Source: Streptomyces blattellae (GTDB lineage: Bacteria; Actinomycetota; Actinomycetes; Streptomycetales; Streptomycetaceae). From it: a stretch of 64,000 bases of DNA. This document shows positions 7,077 through 15,452 of the stretch, one piece after another. The stretch is from assembly GCF_009709555.1 (NCBI RefSeq), contig NZ_WJBG01000213.1, positions 1 through 64,000 on the forward strand, written 5' to 3'. Both the position numbers and the translations under genes were made by a program. The notes under the pieces were generated by a model, which searched no databases, had not been told where the DNA came from, and was given only the letters and a program-made list of their open reading frames with translations. The stretch's first letter is position 1, and each line of letters starts with the position of its first letter.

Positions 7077-8504
7077 GTGAGTGCTTCCCGGCGTAGTGGG
7101 ACCACCGACGAGCTGGGGCCGGACGAGCCCGAACGGGACGGTCCGGAGGGCTCGGGCGGTTCCGATCTGCTGGCTGCGCTGCTCGACGGCATGGACGCGG
7201 CCCTGTGCGCCTTCGATGCCGACGGTGTCGTCACGCACTGGAACCGCGAGGCCGAGCGGATTCTCGGGTGGACCGCGGGCGAGGCGGTGGGCCGGCACGG
7301 GTTCGCCGGGTGGGCTGTACGGACGGCGGACGCGGAAGAGGTCGAGTCCCGGCTGATGGCCACCATGCACGCGCCGGGACGCCAGGTCCATGAGTTCGCG
7401 CTGCTCACCAAGGACGGCGGCCGGGTCCTCGTACGGACCCAGTCCGCGGCCGTCCGCGGCCCCGACGGAAAGCCCGCCGGACTGTACTGCGCCTTCAGCG
7501 AGGTGCACACGCAGATCGATCTCGAACGGTCCATCGCGCTGAGCGAGGCCCTCTTCGACGACGCGAGCTGGGGCGTCGTCCTCGTCGACGTCGACCTGCG
7601 GCCCGCCGTCGTGAACGCGCACGCGGCTCGCGCGCTGGGCATCGGGCGTACGTCGGTGCTCGGCAGACCGGTCGGTGAACTGCTCTCCCAAGGCGTCGAG
7701 GAGCTGGAGAGCGCCCTCACCCATGTGCTCGCCGAGGGCACGCCGCCCGCGCCCGCCGAGATCTGGGTCGGGGTACGCACGCCGGAGGGCGAGAAGCGGC
7801 GCTGCTGGCGCTGCGGCTTCGTACGGCTGGCCTCCCCGCTCGCCGAGGAACCGGTGCCGCTCGGCGTCGGCTGGCTGTTCAACGACGTCACGGAGGCCAA
7901 GCAGGCCGAGCAGGAGGCGGCGCTGCTGCGGTTCCGCACCAATCAGCTGCACCGTGCCGGGCGGGCCGCCGCGGAGTGCGAGGACCCGGCCGAGGCCGCC
8001 ACCGTCCACCTGGACTTCGCGCTCGCCGGGTTCGCCGACCACGCGCTGATCGACCGCGCGGCGGGCGGCGCGATCACCGACGCGGAGGCCGCCGAGCCGG
8101 TACGGCTGGTGCGTATCGCCGCCACACCCGCGGGCACCCCCGGGCCGAGCCTGGTCACCGGCCAGGCCGGGCTGCCGGTCCGCTACGGCGAGGGACACCC
8201 CGCGTTGCAGTGCGTGGGGCGGGCCGGGTCCGTGCGGGCCAGCATCGGATCGGTACCGCCCGAGCAGGCGCGCGCATGGGCGCGGGCCCGCCAGTGGCCG
8301 CCGGACGCCGTGCACGCGCTGTGCGCGGTGCTGCGCAGCCGGGGGCGGACGCTGGGCGTCGTGACGTTTCTGCGCGGGGGCGGGCGCAGCGCGTTCGAAC
8401 GGCCCGACGCGGCGTACGCGGAGGATGTCGCCGTACGGATCGCGGCGGCGCTGGATCTGGCGGGGACGGTACGCGGGGACTGGCCGCCGGGGACTTCCGC
8501 CTAG
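7077..8504 (+). CDS. Double-PAS plus GAF-like sensor protein without a recognisable output domain
   Basis: About 475 residues. A first PAS domain begins near residue 30 (AALLDGMDAALCAFDADGVV, WNREAERILGWTAGEAVG) and is followed by a PAC-like segment (LLTKDGGRVLVRTQSAAVRGPDG). A second PAS begins near residue 160 (SEALFDDASWGVVLVDVDLR) and ends GVGWLFNDVTE. The remaining 200 residues look like a GAF domain of the type preceding PP2C phosphatases in Streptomyces, but no phosphatase, kinase or HTH follows. It may signal through a partner or be a truncated SpoIIE-type regulator. GTG at 7077 has GGGGG six bases upstream. An upstream TTG at 7020 would add a CRTC motif but lacks a ribosome site. Confidence 0.75.
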   Translation: MSASRRSGTTDELGPDEPERDGPEGSGGSDLLAALLDGMDAALCAFDADGVVTHWNREAERILGWTAGEAVGRHGFAGWAVRTADAEEVESRLMATMHAPGRQVHEFALLTKDGGRVLVRTQSAAVRGPDGKPAGLYCAFSEVHTQIDLERSIALSEALFDDASWGVVLVDVDLRPAVVNAHAARALGIGRTSVLGRPVGELLSQGVEELESALTHVLAEGTPPAPAEIWVGVRTPEGEKRRCWRCGFVRLASPLAEEPVPLGVGWLFNDVTEAKQAEQEAALLRFRTNQLHRAGRAAAECEDPAEAATVHLDFALAGFADHALIDRAAGGAITDAEAAEPVRLVRIAATPAGTPGPSLVTGQAGLPVRYGEGHPALQCVGRAGSVRASIGSVPPEQARAWARARQWPPDAVHALCAVLRSRGRTLGVVTFLRGGGRSAFERPDAAYAEDVAVRIAAALDLAGTVRGDWPPGTSA

Positions 8505-8520
8505 TCAGGCCGCCGGGGGG

Positions 8521-8644
8521 CGATGTGCGGCCTGCGCCCCGTGCGCGCCGCCGGGCGATGTGCGGCCTGCGCCCCGTGCGCGCGACCGGCCACGACGGCC
8601 CCGGCACGATCGACTCCGGCTCGACTCCGGCTCGACTCCGGCTC
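8521..8644. repeat. Two intergenic tandem repeats after the PAS gene
   Basis: A 35-bp unit beginning CGATGTGCGGCCTGCGCCCC occurs at 8521-8555 and again from 8556 to about 8589. It is followed by three 11-bp units GACTCCGGCTC at 8612-8644. They fill the convergent gap between the PAS gene and the SIS gene. Confidence 0.8.
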
Positions 8645-8655
8645 CAGCGGCGCGT

Positions 8656-9423
8656 TCAGCGGCCTGTTCGGTGGCAATAGAAGATCCGGTCCCCGTACTC
8701 CGCCATCACACGGCCGTTCCAGTCGTGGCCACCGTCGACGTTGCCGGAGCGCAGCAGAGGCGGTTCGACGCCGCGGGCGGCCAGGGCGGCGGCCGTTTCG
8801 GCCATGACCGCCTGGAGCAGGGCCGATGTGACGACCGTGGAGGCCGGGGCGAAGGGCGCCGGGACGGTGTCGAGGGTGAGTTCCGCGTCACCGACCGCGA
8901 TCTTCGAGTCGAGGACGATGTCGCAGTGGTCCTTCAGATACGTCCCCGAGGAGTGCCGGGACGTCGTCTCCGACGCGTACGCCACCGAGGTCACGCCGAT
9001 CACCTTCACGCCCAGGGCACGGGCGCTCATGGCCATCTCCACGGGCAGCGCGTTGCGCCCCGACAGCGAGATGATCACCAGGGCGTCGCCCTCGCGGACC
9101 GGGGACGTGTCGAGCACGGCGCTCGCGAGACCGCCGACCCGTTCCAGGGCGGAGCCGAGTGTGGCCGGAACGACATCGACTCCTACGACCCCGGGAACGG
9201 CCAGCAGGTTCATCAGCGCGAGGCCGCCGGCGCGGTAGACGACGTCCTGCGCGGCCAGCGAGGAGTGGCCGGCGCCGAAGGCGAACAGACGGCCACCGCA
9301 GACGACGGTGTCCGCGAGGAGCGACCCGGCCGCCGTGATCGCCTCGCCCTCCTCGTCCCGTACGCGTTGCAGCAGCCCGATCGCGGCATCGAAGAACTGA
9401 CCGGACAGCTTGCTGTCGCTCAT
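8656..9423 (-). CDS. SIS-domain sugar-phosphate-binding protein (UPF0309 family)
   Basis: A 255-residue protein. The SIS fold is marked by GGRLFAFGAGHSSLAAQDVVYRAGG near residue 45 and the second phosphosugar loop VIISLSGRNALPVEMA near residue 115. It ends in the family's GNVDGGHDWNGRVMAEYGDRIF tail. SIS proteins bind or isomerise phosphosugars; members with this tail are annotated as UPF0309 with unknown substrate. ATG at 9423 follows GAAGGGA. It is divergent from the acetyltransferase gene, with about 210 bp between them. Confidence 0.9.
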   Translation of the reverse strand: MSDSKLSGQFFDAAIGLLQRVRDEEGEAITAAGSLLADTVVCGGRLFAFGAGHSSLAAQDVVYRAGGLALMNLLAVPGVVGVDVVPATLGSALERVGGLASAVLDTSPVREGDALVIISLSGRNALPVEMAMSARALGVKVIGVTSVAYASETTSRHSSGTYLKDHCDIVLDSKIAVGDAELTLDTVPAPFAPASTVVTSALLQAVMAETAAALAARGVEPPLLRSGNVDGGHDWNGRVMAEYGDRIFYCHRTGR

Positions 9424-9636
9424 ACGAGGTCCCTTCGGGCACGGACGTGGTGGCGTGCGCGGCGATGTGTCGCGGATCACGGTGCGGTCTGGACCAGTGC
9501 GGTGTCAATACGGCCGTTGCCGTGTGACGGTGCGTGTTGTGCTGGGTGGGTTGCGCGGTCCGGCGCCGCGTGACACTGCCCTTGCTTGGGGGGCGGACGG
9601 CGCCCATCGGCACGACTGCCCTGGGAGGGAGCCTCC

Positions 9637-10203
9637 ATGCGAGCCGCGGTGATTCGACAGGCACGGCCTGATGACGCTTCAGCGGTCGCCGGCGTCCACG
9701 TGCGCTCCTTCCGGGTGGCCTTTGCCGGTGTGGTCCCGCAGGACTACCTCGACGCCATGGACCCGAGCCGTAAAGAGTCCGGCTGGCGGGCCGGCATCGC
9801 GGAGACGCAGTGGCCGCAGTCGGGAGTACTGGTGGCCGAGACCGAGGCGGGGATCGTCGGGTTCGCAGGCTTCGGCCCGTCCCAGGAGACCTCTTCCATC
9901 GCGGAAATCGGCTCGCTCTACACGCTGCCCGAGGTCTGGGGCACCGGCGTCGGAAAGCAGTTGATGCTGGTCACGCTGACGACTCTCGGCCAGGCCGACT
10001 ACGCGCAGGCCACGTTGTGGGTCCTGGAAGCCAATCAGCGCGCGCGGCGCTTCTACGAGTCCGTCGGCTGGCATGCGGATGGCGCGGTCGTGGAGGACGC
10101 AACTGGCGGGGTCGCCCTGGACAAGTTGCGTTACCGGCGCGCGCTCGGTCGGCCCGGCCGGGGCCGGTGCCGTCAACATCTCGGAAAACCGGTTGATCCG
10201 TGA
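9637..10203 (+). CDS. GNAT-family N-acetyltransferase
   Basis: A 188-residue protein with the GNAT order: N-terminal RQARPDDASAVAGVHVRSF, acceptor region, the acetyl-CoA-binding turn LYTLPEVWGTGVGKQLM (Q/R-x-x-G-x-G/A type) and the C-terminal motif LWVLEANQRARRFYESVGW. The substrate is unknown. Small polar molecules or antibiotics are typical for the family. ATG at 9637 follows a GGGAGGGAG site. The last 20 residues are Arg/Gly-rich and run past the usual family end. Confidence 0.85.
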   Translation: MRAAVIRQARPDDASAVAGVHVRSFRVAFAGVVPQDYLDAMDPSRKESGWRAGIAETQWPQSGVLVAETEAGIVGFAGFGPSQETSSIAEIGSLYTLPEVWGTGVGKQLMLVTLTTLGQADYAQATLWVLEANQRARRFYESVGWHADGAVVEDATGGVALDKLRYRRALGRPGRGRCRQHLGKPVDP

Positions 10204-10322
10204 CCAACGGCTTCTTAGTGTGGCTGCTACTTCGGAGAGGAGGTGGTTCGGCAGATGTATGCATACCGGACGGAAGAGGTGGCTGCGGGCTAGCGGCCCG
10301 TCACCACACCCAGTGCGGTGCC

Positions 10323-10354
10323 GGGCCGGCGTGTGAGAAGCACGCAGCCGGCCC
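10323..10354. terminator. Hairpin terminator between the GNAT and citrate synthase genes
   Basis: GGGCCGGCGTG pairs with CACGCAGCCGGCCC across a 7-base loop, with one bulged A. The two flanking genes converge here, so it can serve both strands. Just upstream, 10255-10293, is a 12-codon frame (MYAYRTEEVAAG) with AGGAGG 11 bases before it. It might be a short translated peptide but cannot be confirmed. Confidence 0.55.
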
Positions 10355-10470
10355 AATCCAACGCAGTCACCCGACCCGCGAGCTCGCCGGTACGTCCGGC
10401 CGGCTCCCCCGCCGTGAGGCGGAGGGACCAGAGCTCGCGGGTCGTCTGCGTGCGGGGGCTATGCGGAGAC

Positions 10471-11571
10471 TCAGTGCGCCATGTCGCCGTAGCCCTCGAT
10501 CTCCCGCGGGTCTCGGGAACCCGGGCCGATGTAGCGGGCGGAGGGGCGGACCAGGCGGCCGGTGCGCTTCTGTTCGAGGATGTGGGCGGACCAGCCGGCC
10601 GTGCGGGCGCAGGTGAACATGGATGTGAACATGTGGGCCGGGACCTCGGCGAAGTCCAGGACGATGGCGGCCCAGAATTCGACATTGGTGGCGAGGACGC
10701 GGTCGGGGCGGCGGGCGTGCAACTCCGCCAGGGCGGCCTTCTCCAGCGCCTCCGCCACCTCGAAACGCGGGGCGCCCAGTTCGCGGGCGGTACGGCGGAG
10801 CACGCGCGCGCGGGGGTCTTCCGCGCGGTAGACGCGGTGGCCGAAGCCCATGAGGCGTTCGCCCTTGTCGAGGGCGTGTTTGACGTAGGCCTCGGCGTCG
10901 CCGGTGCGCTCGATCTCCTCGATCATGCCGAGCACGCGGGAGGGGGCGCCGCCGTGCAGGGGGCCGGACATGGCTCCAACGGCGCCGGAGAGGGCGGCGG
11001 CCACGTCCGCGCCGGTGGAGGCGATGACGCGGGCAGTGAAGGTGGAGGCGTTCATGCCGTGTTCCGCCGCGCTGGTCCAGTACGCGTCGACCGCCGCCAC
11101 ATGCTTGGGGTCGGGCTCGCCGCGCCAGCGGATCATGAAGCGTTCGACGACGGACTGCGCCTTGTCGATCTCCCGCTGGGGGACCATGGGCCGGCCCTGG
11201 CCGCGGGCGGACTGGGCGACGTAGGACAGGGCCATGACGGCGGCGCGGGCGAGGTCCTCGCGGGCCTGGGCGGAGTCGATGTCGAGCAGCGGCTTCAGGC
11301 CCCATACGGGGGCGAGCATGGCCAGTGCCGACTGGACGTCGACGCGGATGTCGCCGGAGTGCACGGGGATCGGGAACGGTTCGGCGGGCGGCAGGCCGGG
11401 GTTGAAGGCGCCGTCGACGAGCAGGCCCCAGACGTTGCCGAACGAGACGTGGCCGACCAGGTCCTCGATGTCGACGCCTCGGTACCGGAGTGCGCCGCCT
11501 TCCTTATCCGGTTCGGCGATCTCCGTCTCGAACGCGACGACTCCTTCGAGTCCGGGTACGAAGTCGGACAT
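10471..11571 (-). CDS. Citrate synthase-family enzyme (short, type-2-like)
   Basis: A 366-residue protein. The two catalytic histidine regions are present: SGPLHGGAPS and MGFGHRVYRAEDPRA. The third catalytic region, normally N-[IV]-D-F/A, reads NVEFW, so Glu replaces Asp. The tail AHILEQKRTGRLVRPSARYIGP is typical of the family. It would condense acetyl-CoA (or propionyl-CoA) with oxaloacetate, but the Asp-to-Glu change and short N-terminus leave citrate, methylcitrate or another product open. ATG at 11571 is preceded by AGGAG. It is divergent from pdxH across 295 bp that include short TGTGCCG repeats. Confidence 0.85.
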   Translation of the reverse strand: MSDFVPGLEGVVAFETEIAEPDKEGGALRYRGVDIEDLVGHVSFGNVWGLLVDGAFNPGLPPAEPFPIPVHSGDIRVDVQSALAMLAPVWGLKPLLDIDSAQAREDLARAAVMALSYVAQSARGQGRPMVPQREIDKAQSVVERFMIRWRGEPDPKHVAAVDAYWTSAAEHGMNASTFTARVIASTGADVAAALSGAVGAMSGPLHGGAPSRVLGMIEEIERTGDAEAYVKHALDKGERLMGFGHRVYRAEDPRARVLRRTARELGAPRFEVAEALEKAALAELHARRPDRVLATNVEFWAAIVLDFAEVPAHMFTSMFTCARTAGWSAHILEQKRTGRLVRPSARYIGPGSRDPREIEGYGDMAH

Positions 11572-11866
11572 CAGGCGGCTCCTCGTGATGTGTGCGACGG
11601 GTGGCGTGTGTGGTGTGCCGTGTGCCGTGTGCCGTTGGTTCGTGGTGGTGTTCCGCCCGGTGGATCCGCGGTCGGTGCGCTGCGAGACTCGCGGTCCTGG
11701 GCGTTTTCCCTGTGATGCCCTGTGCGGCCGGCGGTCACCCAACCGGAACGACATCTGAACGATATCTCCGAGTGCCACCCTTGGGGAGGGTTCGCGGCAC
11801 TCAGTGCCACTCAGTGATGAAGGACACCATGCCGAACGGCGCGCGCGGATACGGCAAGATGACCGC

Positions 11867-12544
11867 GTGAACGATCGTGACGCCGTGTCCGCCGTCCCCC
11901 TCGATCCCGCGTCGATGCGCAAGCAGTACCGGGCCGAGGGTCTGGCCGAGTCCGATCTGGCCGCCACGCCGGTGGCACAGTTCGCGCGCTGGTTCAAGCA
12001 GGCCGCGACGCAGGCCCATCTCTTCGAGCCGAACGCGATGGTCGTTTCGACGGCGGACGGCGAGGGGCGGCCCAGCTCTCGTACGGTGCTGTTGAAGCAG
12101 TTCGACGAGCAGGGTTTCGTCTTCTACACCAATTACGACTCCCGCAAGGGCCGTGACCTGTCCGAGAACCCGTATGTGTCGCTGCTGTTCCCCTGGCATC
12201 CGATGGCCCGGCAGGTCATCGTCTGCGGGGTGGCGCGGCGCACCGGCCGTGACGAGACGGCCGCCTATTTCCGTTCCCGGCCGCACGGTTCGCAGCTCGG
12301 GGCGTGGGCCAGCGCCCAGTCCTCGGTGATCGCCACGCGTGCCGATCTCGACGCGTCCTACGCCGAGTTGGCGGCCCGCTATCCGGAGGGCGAGCAGGTG
12401 CCGGTGCCTCCGCACTGGGGTGGTTTCCGGGTGGCTCCGCAGTCGGTGGAGTTCTGGCAGGGGCGCGAGAACCGGCTGCATGACCGGTTGCGGTATGTGG
12501 CGGAGGCCGACGGGAGCTGGCGGGTGGAGCGGCTCAGTCCGTGA
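11867..12544 (+). CDS. pdxH: Pyridoxine/pyridoxamine 5'-phosphate oxidase
   Basis: A 225-residue FMN-dependent oxidase making pyridoxal 5'-phosphate. Family motifs appear in order: MRKQYRAEGL at the N-terminus, the FMN-binding SSRTVLLKQFDEQGFVFYTNYDSRKG, RQVIVCGVARR, GSQLGAWASAQSS, and the C-terminal PHWGGFRVAPQSVEFWQGRENRLHDRL. Start GTG 11867 was chosen from family length; an upstream in-frame start at 11804 has no better ribosome site. Its 3' end overlaps that of the convergent TetR gene by 11 bp. Confidence 0.95.
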   Translation: MNDRDAVSAVPLDPASMRKQYRAEGLAESDLAATPVAQFARWFKQAATQAHLFEPNAMVVSTADGEGRPSSRTVLLKQFDEQGFVFYTNYDSRKGRDLSENPYVSLLFPWHPMARQVIVCGVARRTGRDETAAYFRSRPHGSQLGAWASAQSSVIATRADLDASYAELAARYPEGEQVPVPPHWGGFRVAPQSVEFWQGRENRLHDRLRYVAEADGSWRVERLSP

Positions 12545-13139
12545 GCACCTCCTCCAGTAGTACGGCCCACTGGGCGACCACTCGTTCCCGGCGCGGGCGG
12601 TCGTCGGTGAGCAGGTTGGCCAGGCCCAGGCCGCGAGCCATGTCCAGCAGCCCCTGAACCGTCTCCCGTACGCCGGCGCGCGACTCGTCCGCGTCGAGCA
12701 GTTCGATCGCGATGTGGTGGGTCTCGCGGCCGACGCGGGCTTCGAGTTCGGTGACGCGGGGGCGCAGCTGCTCTTCGTTGGACGCGGCGACCCACAGGTG
12801 GAGGGCGGCGCGGAACAGGGGACCGGTGTAGAGGTCGACCAAGGCTGCCACCACCGCGCGCCGGTCGCCCGCCGCGCCCTGCGGGAACAGCGCCCGCAGC
12901 GCCGTCGAGCGCTCCTCGGCGACGTACTCCACCGCCGCCGTGAAGAGGTCCTCGCGGGTCGGGAAGTGGTGCTGGGCGGCGCCGCGGGAGACGCCGGCGC
13001 GTTCGGCGACGACCGAGACGGTGGAGCCTGCCCAGCCGTGCTCGGCGAGGCAGGACACGGCGGCTTCGAGGAGCCGTCGCCGGGTGGCCCGGCTGCGGTC
13101 CTGCTTGGGTGCGCGGTCGACCGTGCTCACAGCGCCCAT
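12534..13139 (-). CDS. TetR/AcrR-family regulator, last gene of the carboxylase operon
   Basis: A 201-residue protein. The N-terminal TetR HTH reads RRRLLEAAVSCLAEHGWAGSTVSVVAERAGVSRGAAQHHFPTREDLF. The C-terminal 130 residues form the usual ligand-binding helical domain. It overlaps the upstream enoyl-CoA hydratase gene by 13 bp, so it is co-transcribed with the acyl-CoA pathway genes. It is the natural candidate to control the operon, probably sensing an acyl-CoA intermediate, possibly through the inverted repeat at 22874-22887. Confidence 0.9.
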   Translation of the reverse strand: MGAVSTVDRAPKQDRSRATRRRLLEAAVSCLAEHGWAGSTVSVVAERAGVSRGAAQHHFPTREDLFTAAVEYVAEERSTALRALFPQGAAGDRRAVVAALVDLYTGPLFRAALHLWVAASNEEQLRPRVTELEARVGRETHHIAIELLDADESRAGVRETVQGLLDMARGLGLANLLTDDRPRRERVVAQWAVLLEEVLTD

Positions 13140-13861
13140 GGAGGTTCCCGTCGTTCCAGGAAGGCCGTCATGCCCTCGCGGGCGTCCGCGGAGGCGAACA
13201 GCCGGGCGGAGAGCGCGGTCAGGTCGGCCGCGTCCCGGTCGAAGGCCTCCAGCACCCTGGCCGTGAGCAGCCGTTTCGTCTCGGCCAGGGACTGTGGGGA
13301 GGCCCGGCGCAGGCCGTCGAGGACGGGTTCGAGTACGGCGTCGACGTCGTCGCCGGAAGCGGTCAGCAGGCCGATTCGGGCCGCCTCGGCCGCGTCGAAG
13401 CGCTCGCCGGTGAGGCAGTAGCGGGACAGGGCGCGCGGATCGGTCCGGGGCAGCAGCGGGAGGGTGATGGCGGCGGGGGCCACGCCGATCCGTACCTCGG
13501 TGAAGGCGAAGGTCGCCCCGGTCGACGCGGCGGCGATGTCGCAGGAGCCGAGCAGTCCGAGGCCGCCCGCGCGGACGTGTCCGGTGACGCGGGCGACGAC
13601 CGGTTTGGGCAGTCCGACGATCTGCCGGAGGAGGCCGACGAGGGCATCCGGGGGCGGTGGGTCGCGCAGGTCGGCGCCTGCGCTGAAGGTGTTGCCGGTG
13701 TGAGTGAGGACGACGGCGCGAATGTCGCCGTCCTTGCCGCAGTCGGTGAGCGCGTCGGCGAGTTCGCCGACGAGGGCCGCCGACAGGGCGTTGCGGTTGT
13801 GCGGGGAATCGAGGCCGATCGTTTCGACGCCACGCGCGCGCGTACGGCTGATCAACGTCAC
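13127..13861 (-). CDS. Enoyl-CoA hydratase/isomerase-family protein
   Basis: A 244-residue crotonase-fold protein. The oxyanion-hole segment FSAGADLRDP is present, as is the glutamate region FAFTEVRIGVAPAAI (equivalent to Glu164 of rat hydratase). The other hydratase glutamate (Glu144, in CEL) is replaced in GGLGLLGSCDIAAAS. One acid/base instead of two suggests either weak hydratase activity or a different crotonase reaction. The start overlaps the ligase stop as GTGA, indicating translational coupling. In this pathway it would act on the unsaturated, carboxylated acyl-CoA. Confidence 0.88.
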   Translation of the reverse strand: MTLISRTRARGVETIGLDSPHNRNALSAALVGELADALTDCGKDGDIRAVVLTHTGNTFSAGADLRDPPPPDALVGLLRQIVGLPKPVVARVTGHVRAGGLGLLGSCDIAAASTGATFAFTEVRIGVAPAAITLPLLPRTDPRALSRYCLTGERFDAAEAARIGLLTASGDDVDAVLEPVLDGLRRASPQSLAETKRLLTARVLEAFDRDAADLTALSARLFASADAREGMTAFLERREPPWAL

Positions 13862-15426
13862 GTGCGCTCCCTGAGTTCCCGGCGCAGGATCTTGCCGGTG
13901 GCGGCCCGTGGCACGCCGTCGATGAAGGTGACCTGCCGGACGCGCTTGTAGGGGGCGACGCGTTCGGCGACGTACATCATGACCTCTCCTTCGGAGAGGT
14001 CGGTGGCGGTGGGCCGGCGGACCACGTAGGCGTGCGGGACTTCGCTGCCGTCGTCGTTGAGGGCGCCGATGACGGCGGCGTCGGCGATGCCGGGGTGGGT
14101 GAGCAGGAGGGCCTCCAGTTCGGCGGGGGCGACCTGGAAGCCCTTGTACTTGATCAGTTCCTTGACGCGGTCGACGACGAACAGCCAGCCGTCGGCGTCG
14201 GCATGGCCGACGTCGCCGGTGTGCAGCCAGCCGTCGGGGTCGATCATCGCGGCGGTGGCGTCGGGGCGGCCCAGGTAGCCCTTCATGATCTGGGGTCCGC
14301 GGATGAGGATCTCGCCGGGTTCGCCGACGCCGAGGTCCTTGGCGGGGTCGTCGAGGGAGACGATGCGCATCTCGGTGCCGCCTATGAGCTTGCCGACGGT
14401 GCCGGGGGGCGCGTCGTGCATGGCGCTCAGGGGGACGACATGGCTGCCGGGCGACAGTTCCGTCATGCCGTAGGCCTGGCCGATCGGCGGCAGGTTCAGG
14501 CGCTGGGAGCAGGCCGCGGCGAGCTGGGCGTCGAGCGGGGCGGCGGAGCTGATGAGGTACTTCAGGGACGACAGGTCGTACTCGGCGACGAGCGGGTGCT
14601 TGGCGAGGGCGAGGACGATCGGCGGGGCGACGTACAGGCCGGTGATGCGGTGGTTCTGGATGGCGGCGAGGAAGGTCTCCAGGTCGAAGCGCGGCAGGAC
14701 GACGACGGTGGCGCCGATCCGCAGGGGCCCGTTCATCAGCGCGGTGAGCCCGTAGATGTGGAAGAAGGGCAGGACGGCGAGGATGCGGTCGCCGGGGCCC
14801 GCGGCGATGGCGGGTTCGAGCTGGGCGAGATTGGTGGCGATCTGGCGGTGCGTGAGCATCACGCCCTTGGGGATGCCGGTGGTGCCCGAGGAGTACGGGA
14901 GGGCCGCGACGTCCGCTGCGGGGTCGATGTCGACCTGCGGTTCGGGGGCGGTCGAGGCGAGCATGTCGATGAGGGAGCGGTGCCCGGGCGCGCTGTCGCA
15001 GACGAAGATCTCCTCGACGCCGCCGGCCAGTTCGGCGGCCCTGCGGGCGGTCTCCAGCAGCGGCGAGACGGTGACGATCCAGCGGGCGGCCGAGTCCCGC
15101 AGCTGCTTGGCGAACTCCTCGGCGGTGGACAGCGGGTGCACGGTCGTGACGGACGCCCCCGCGCGCGTGGCGGCGTAGAAGGCGGTCGGGAAGGCGAGGG
15201 TGTTCGGGCTGTGCAGGGCGAGCACATCGCCCTTGCGGACTCCCGCCTCGGCCAGCGCGGCCGCGACACGCCGGTGGAACTGGTCCACCTGCGCATACGT
15301 GAGGGTCATGCCGTTGGTGCCGTCGATCAGCGCGGGCGTGTCACCGAACTCGGCGGCCCGGCCCAGCACGGCGTCGTGGATGGGCAGTTCGACGGGCGGG
15401 ACGTCTGCGTACTCGCTACGGAACAC
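13858..15426 (-). CDS. Acyl-CoA ligase (4-coumarate:CoA ligase-like, AMP-forming)
   Basis: A 522-residue adenylate-forming enzyme. The P-loop-like motif is SSGTTGIPKGVMLTHR. Then come YGMTELSPGSH, the hinge region GWLHTGDVGHADADGWLFVVDRVKELIKYKGFQVAP and the catalytic Lys near the end in PRAATGKILRRELRER. It activates a carboxylic acid as its CoA thioester through an acyl-AMP. GTG at 15426 has GGAGGA five bases upstream; the frame runs open further upstream but without family similarity. As I recall, its S. coelicolor counterpart contains the attB site of phage SV1. The gene here is uninterrupted. Confidence 0.9.
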   Translation of the reverse strand: MFRSEYADVPPVELPIHDAVLGRAAEFGDTPALIDGTNGMTLTYAQVDQFHRRVAAALAEAGVRKGDVLALHSPNTLAFPTAFYAATRAGASVTTVHPLSTAEEFAKQLRDSAARWIVTVSPLLETARRAAELAGGVEEIFVCDSAPGHRSLIDMLASTAPEPQVDIDPAADVAALPYSSGTTGIPKGVMLTHRQIATNLAQLEPAIAAGPGDRILAVLPFFHIYGLTALMNGPLRIGATVVVLPRFDLETFLAAIQNHRITGLYVAPPIVLALAKHPLVAEYDLSSLKYLISSAAPLDAQLAAACSQRLNLPPIGQAYGMTELSPGSHVVPLSAMHDAPPGTVGKLIGGTEMRIVSLDDPAKDLGVGEPGEILIRGPQIMKGYLGRPDATAAMIDPDGWLHTGDVGHADADGWLFVVDRVKELIKYKGFQVAPAELEALLLTHPGIADAAVIGALNDDGSEVPHAYVVRRPTATDLSEGEVMMYVAERVAPYKRVRQVTFIDGVPRAATGKILRRELRERT

Positions 15427-15452
15427 GGTTCCTCCAAGACGGCGAGGGGCCC

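Noticed and set aside
10255..10293. 12-codon frame MYAYRTEEVAAG with AGGAGG upstream
   Set aside because: Could be a short peptide, but spacing is long and nothing downstream on the same strand would be regulated by it.
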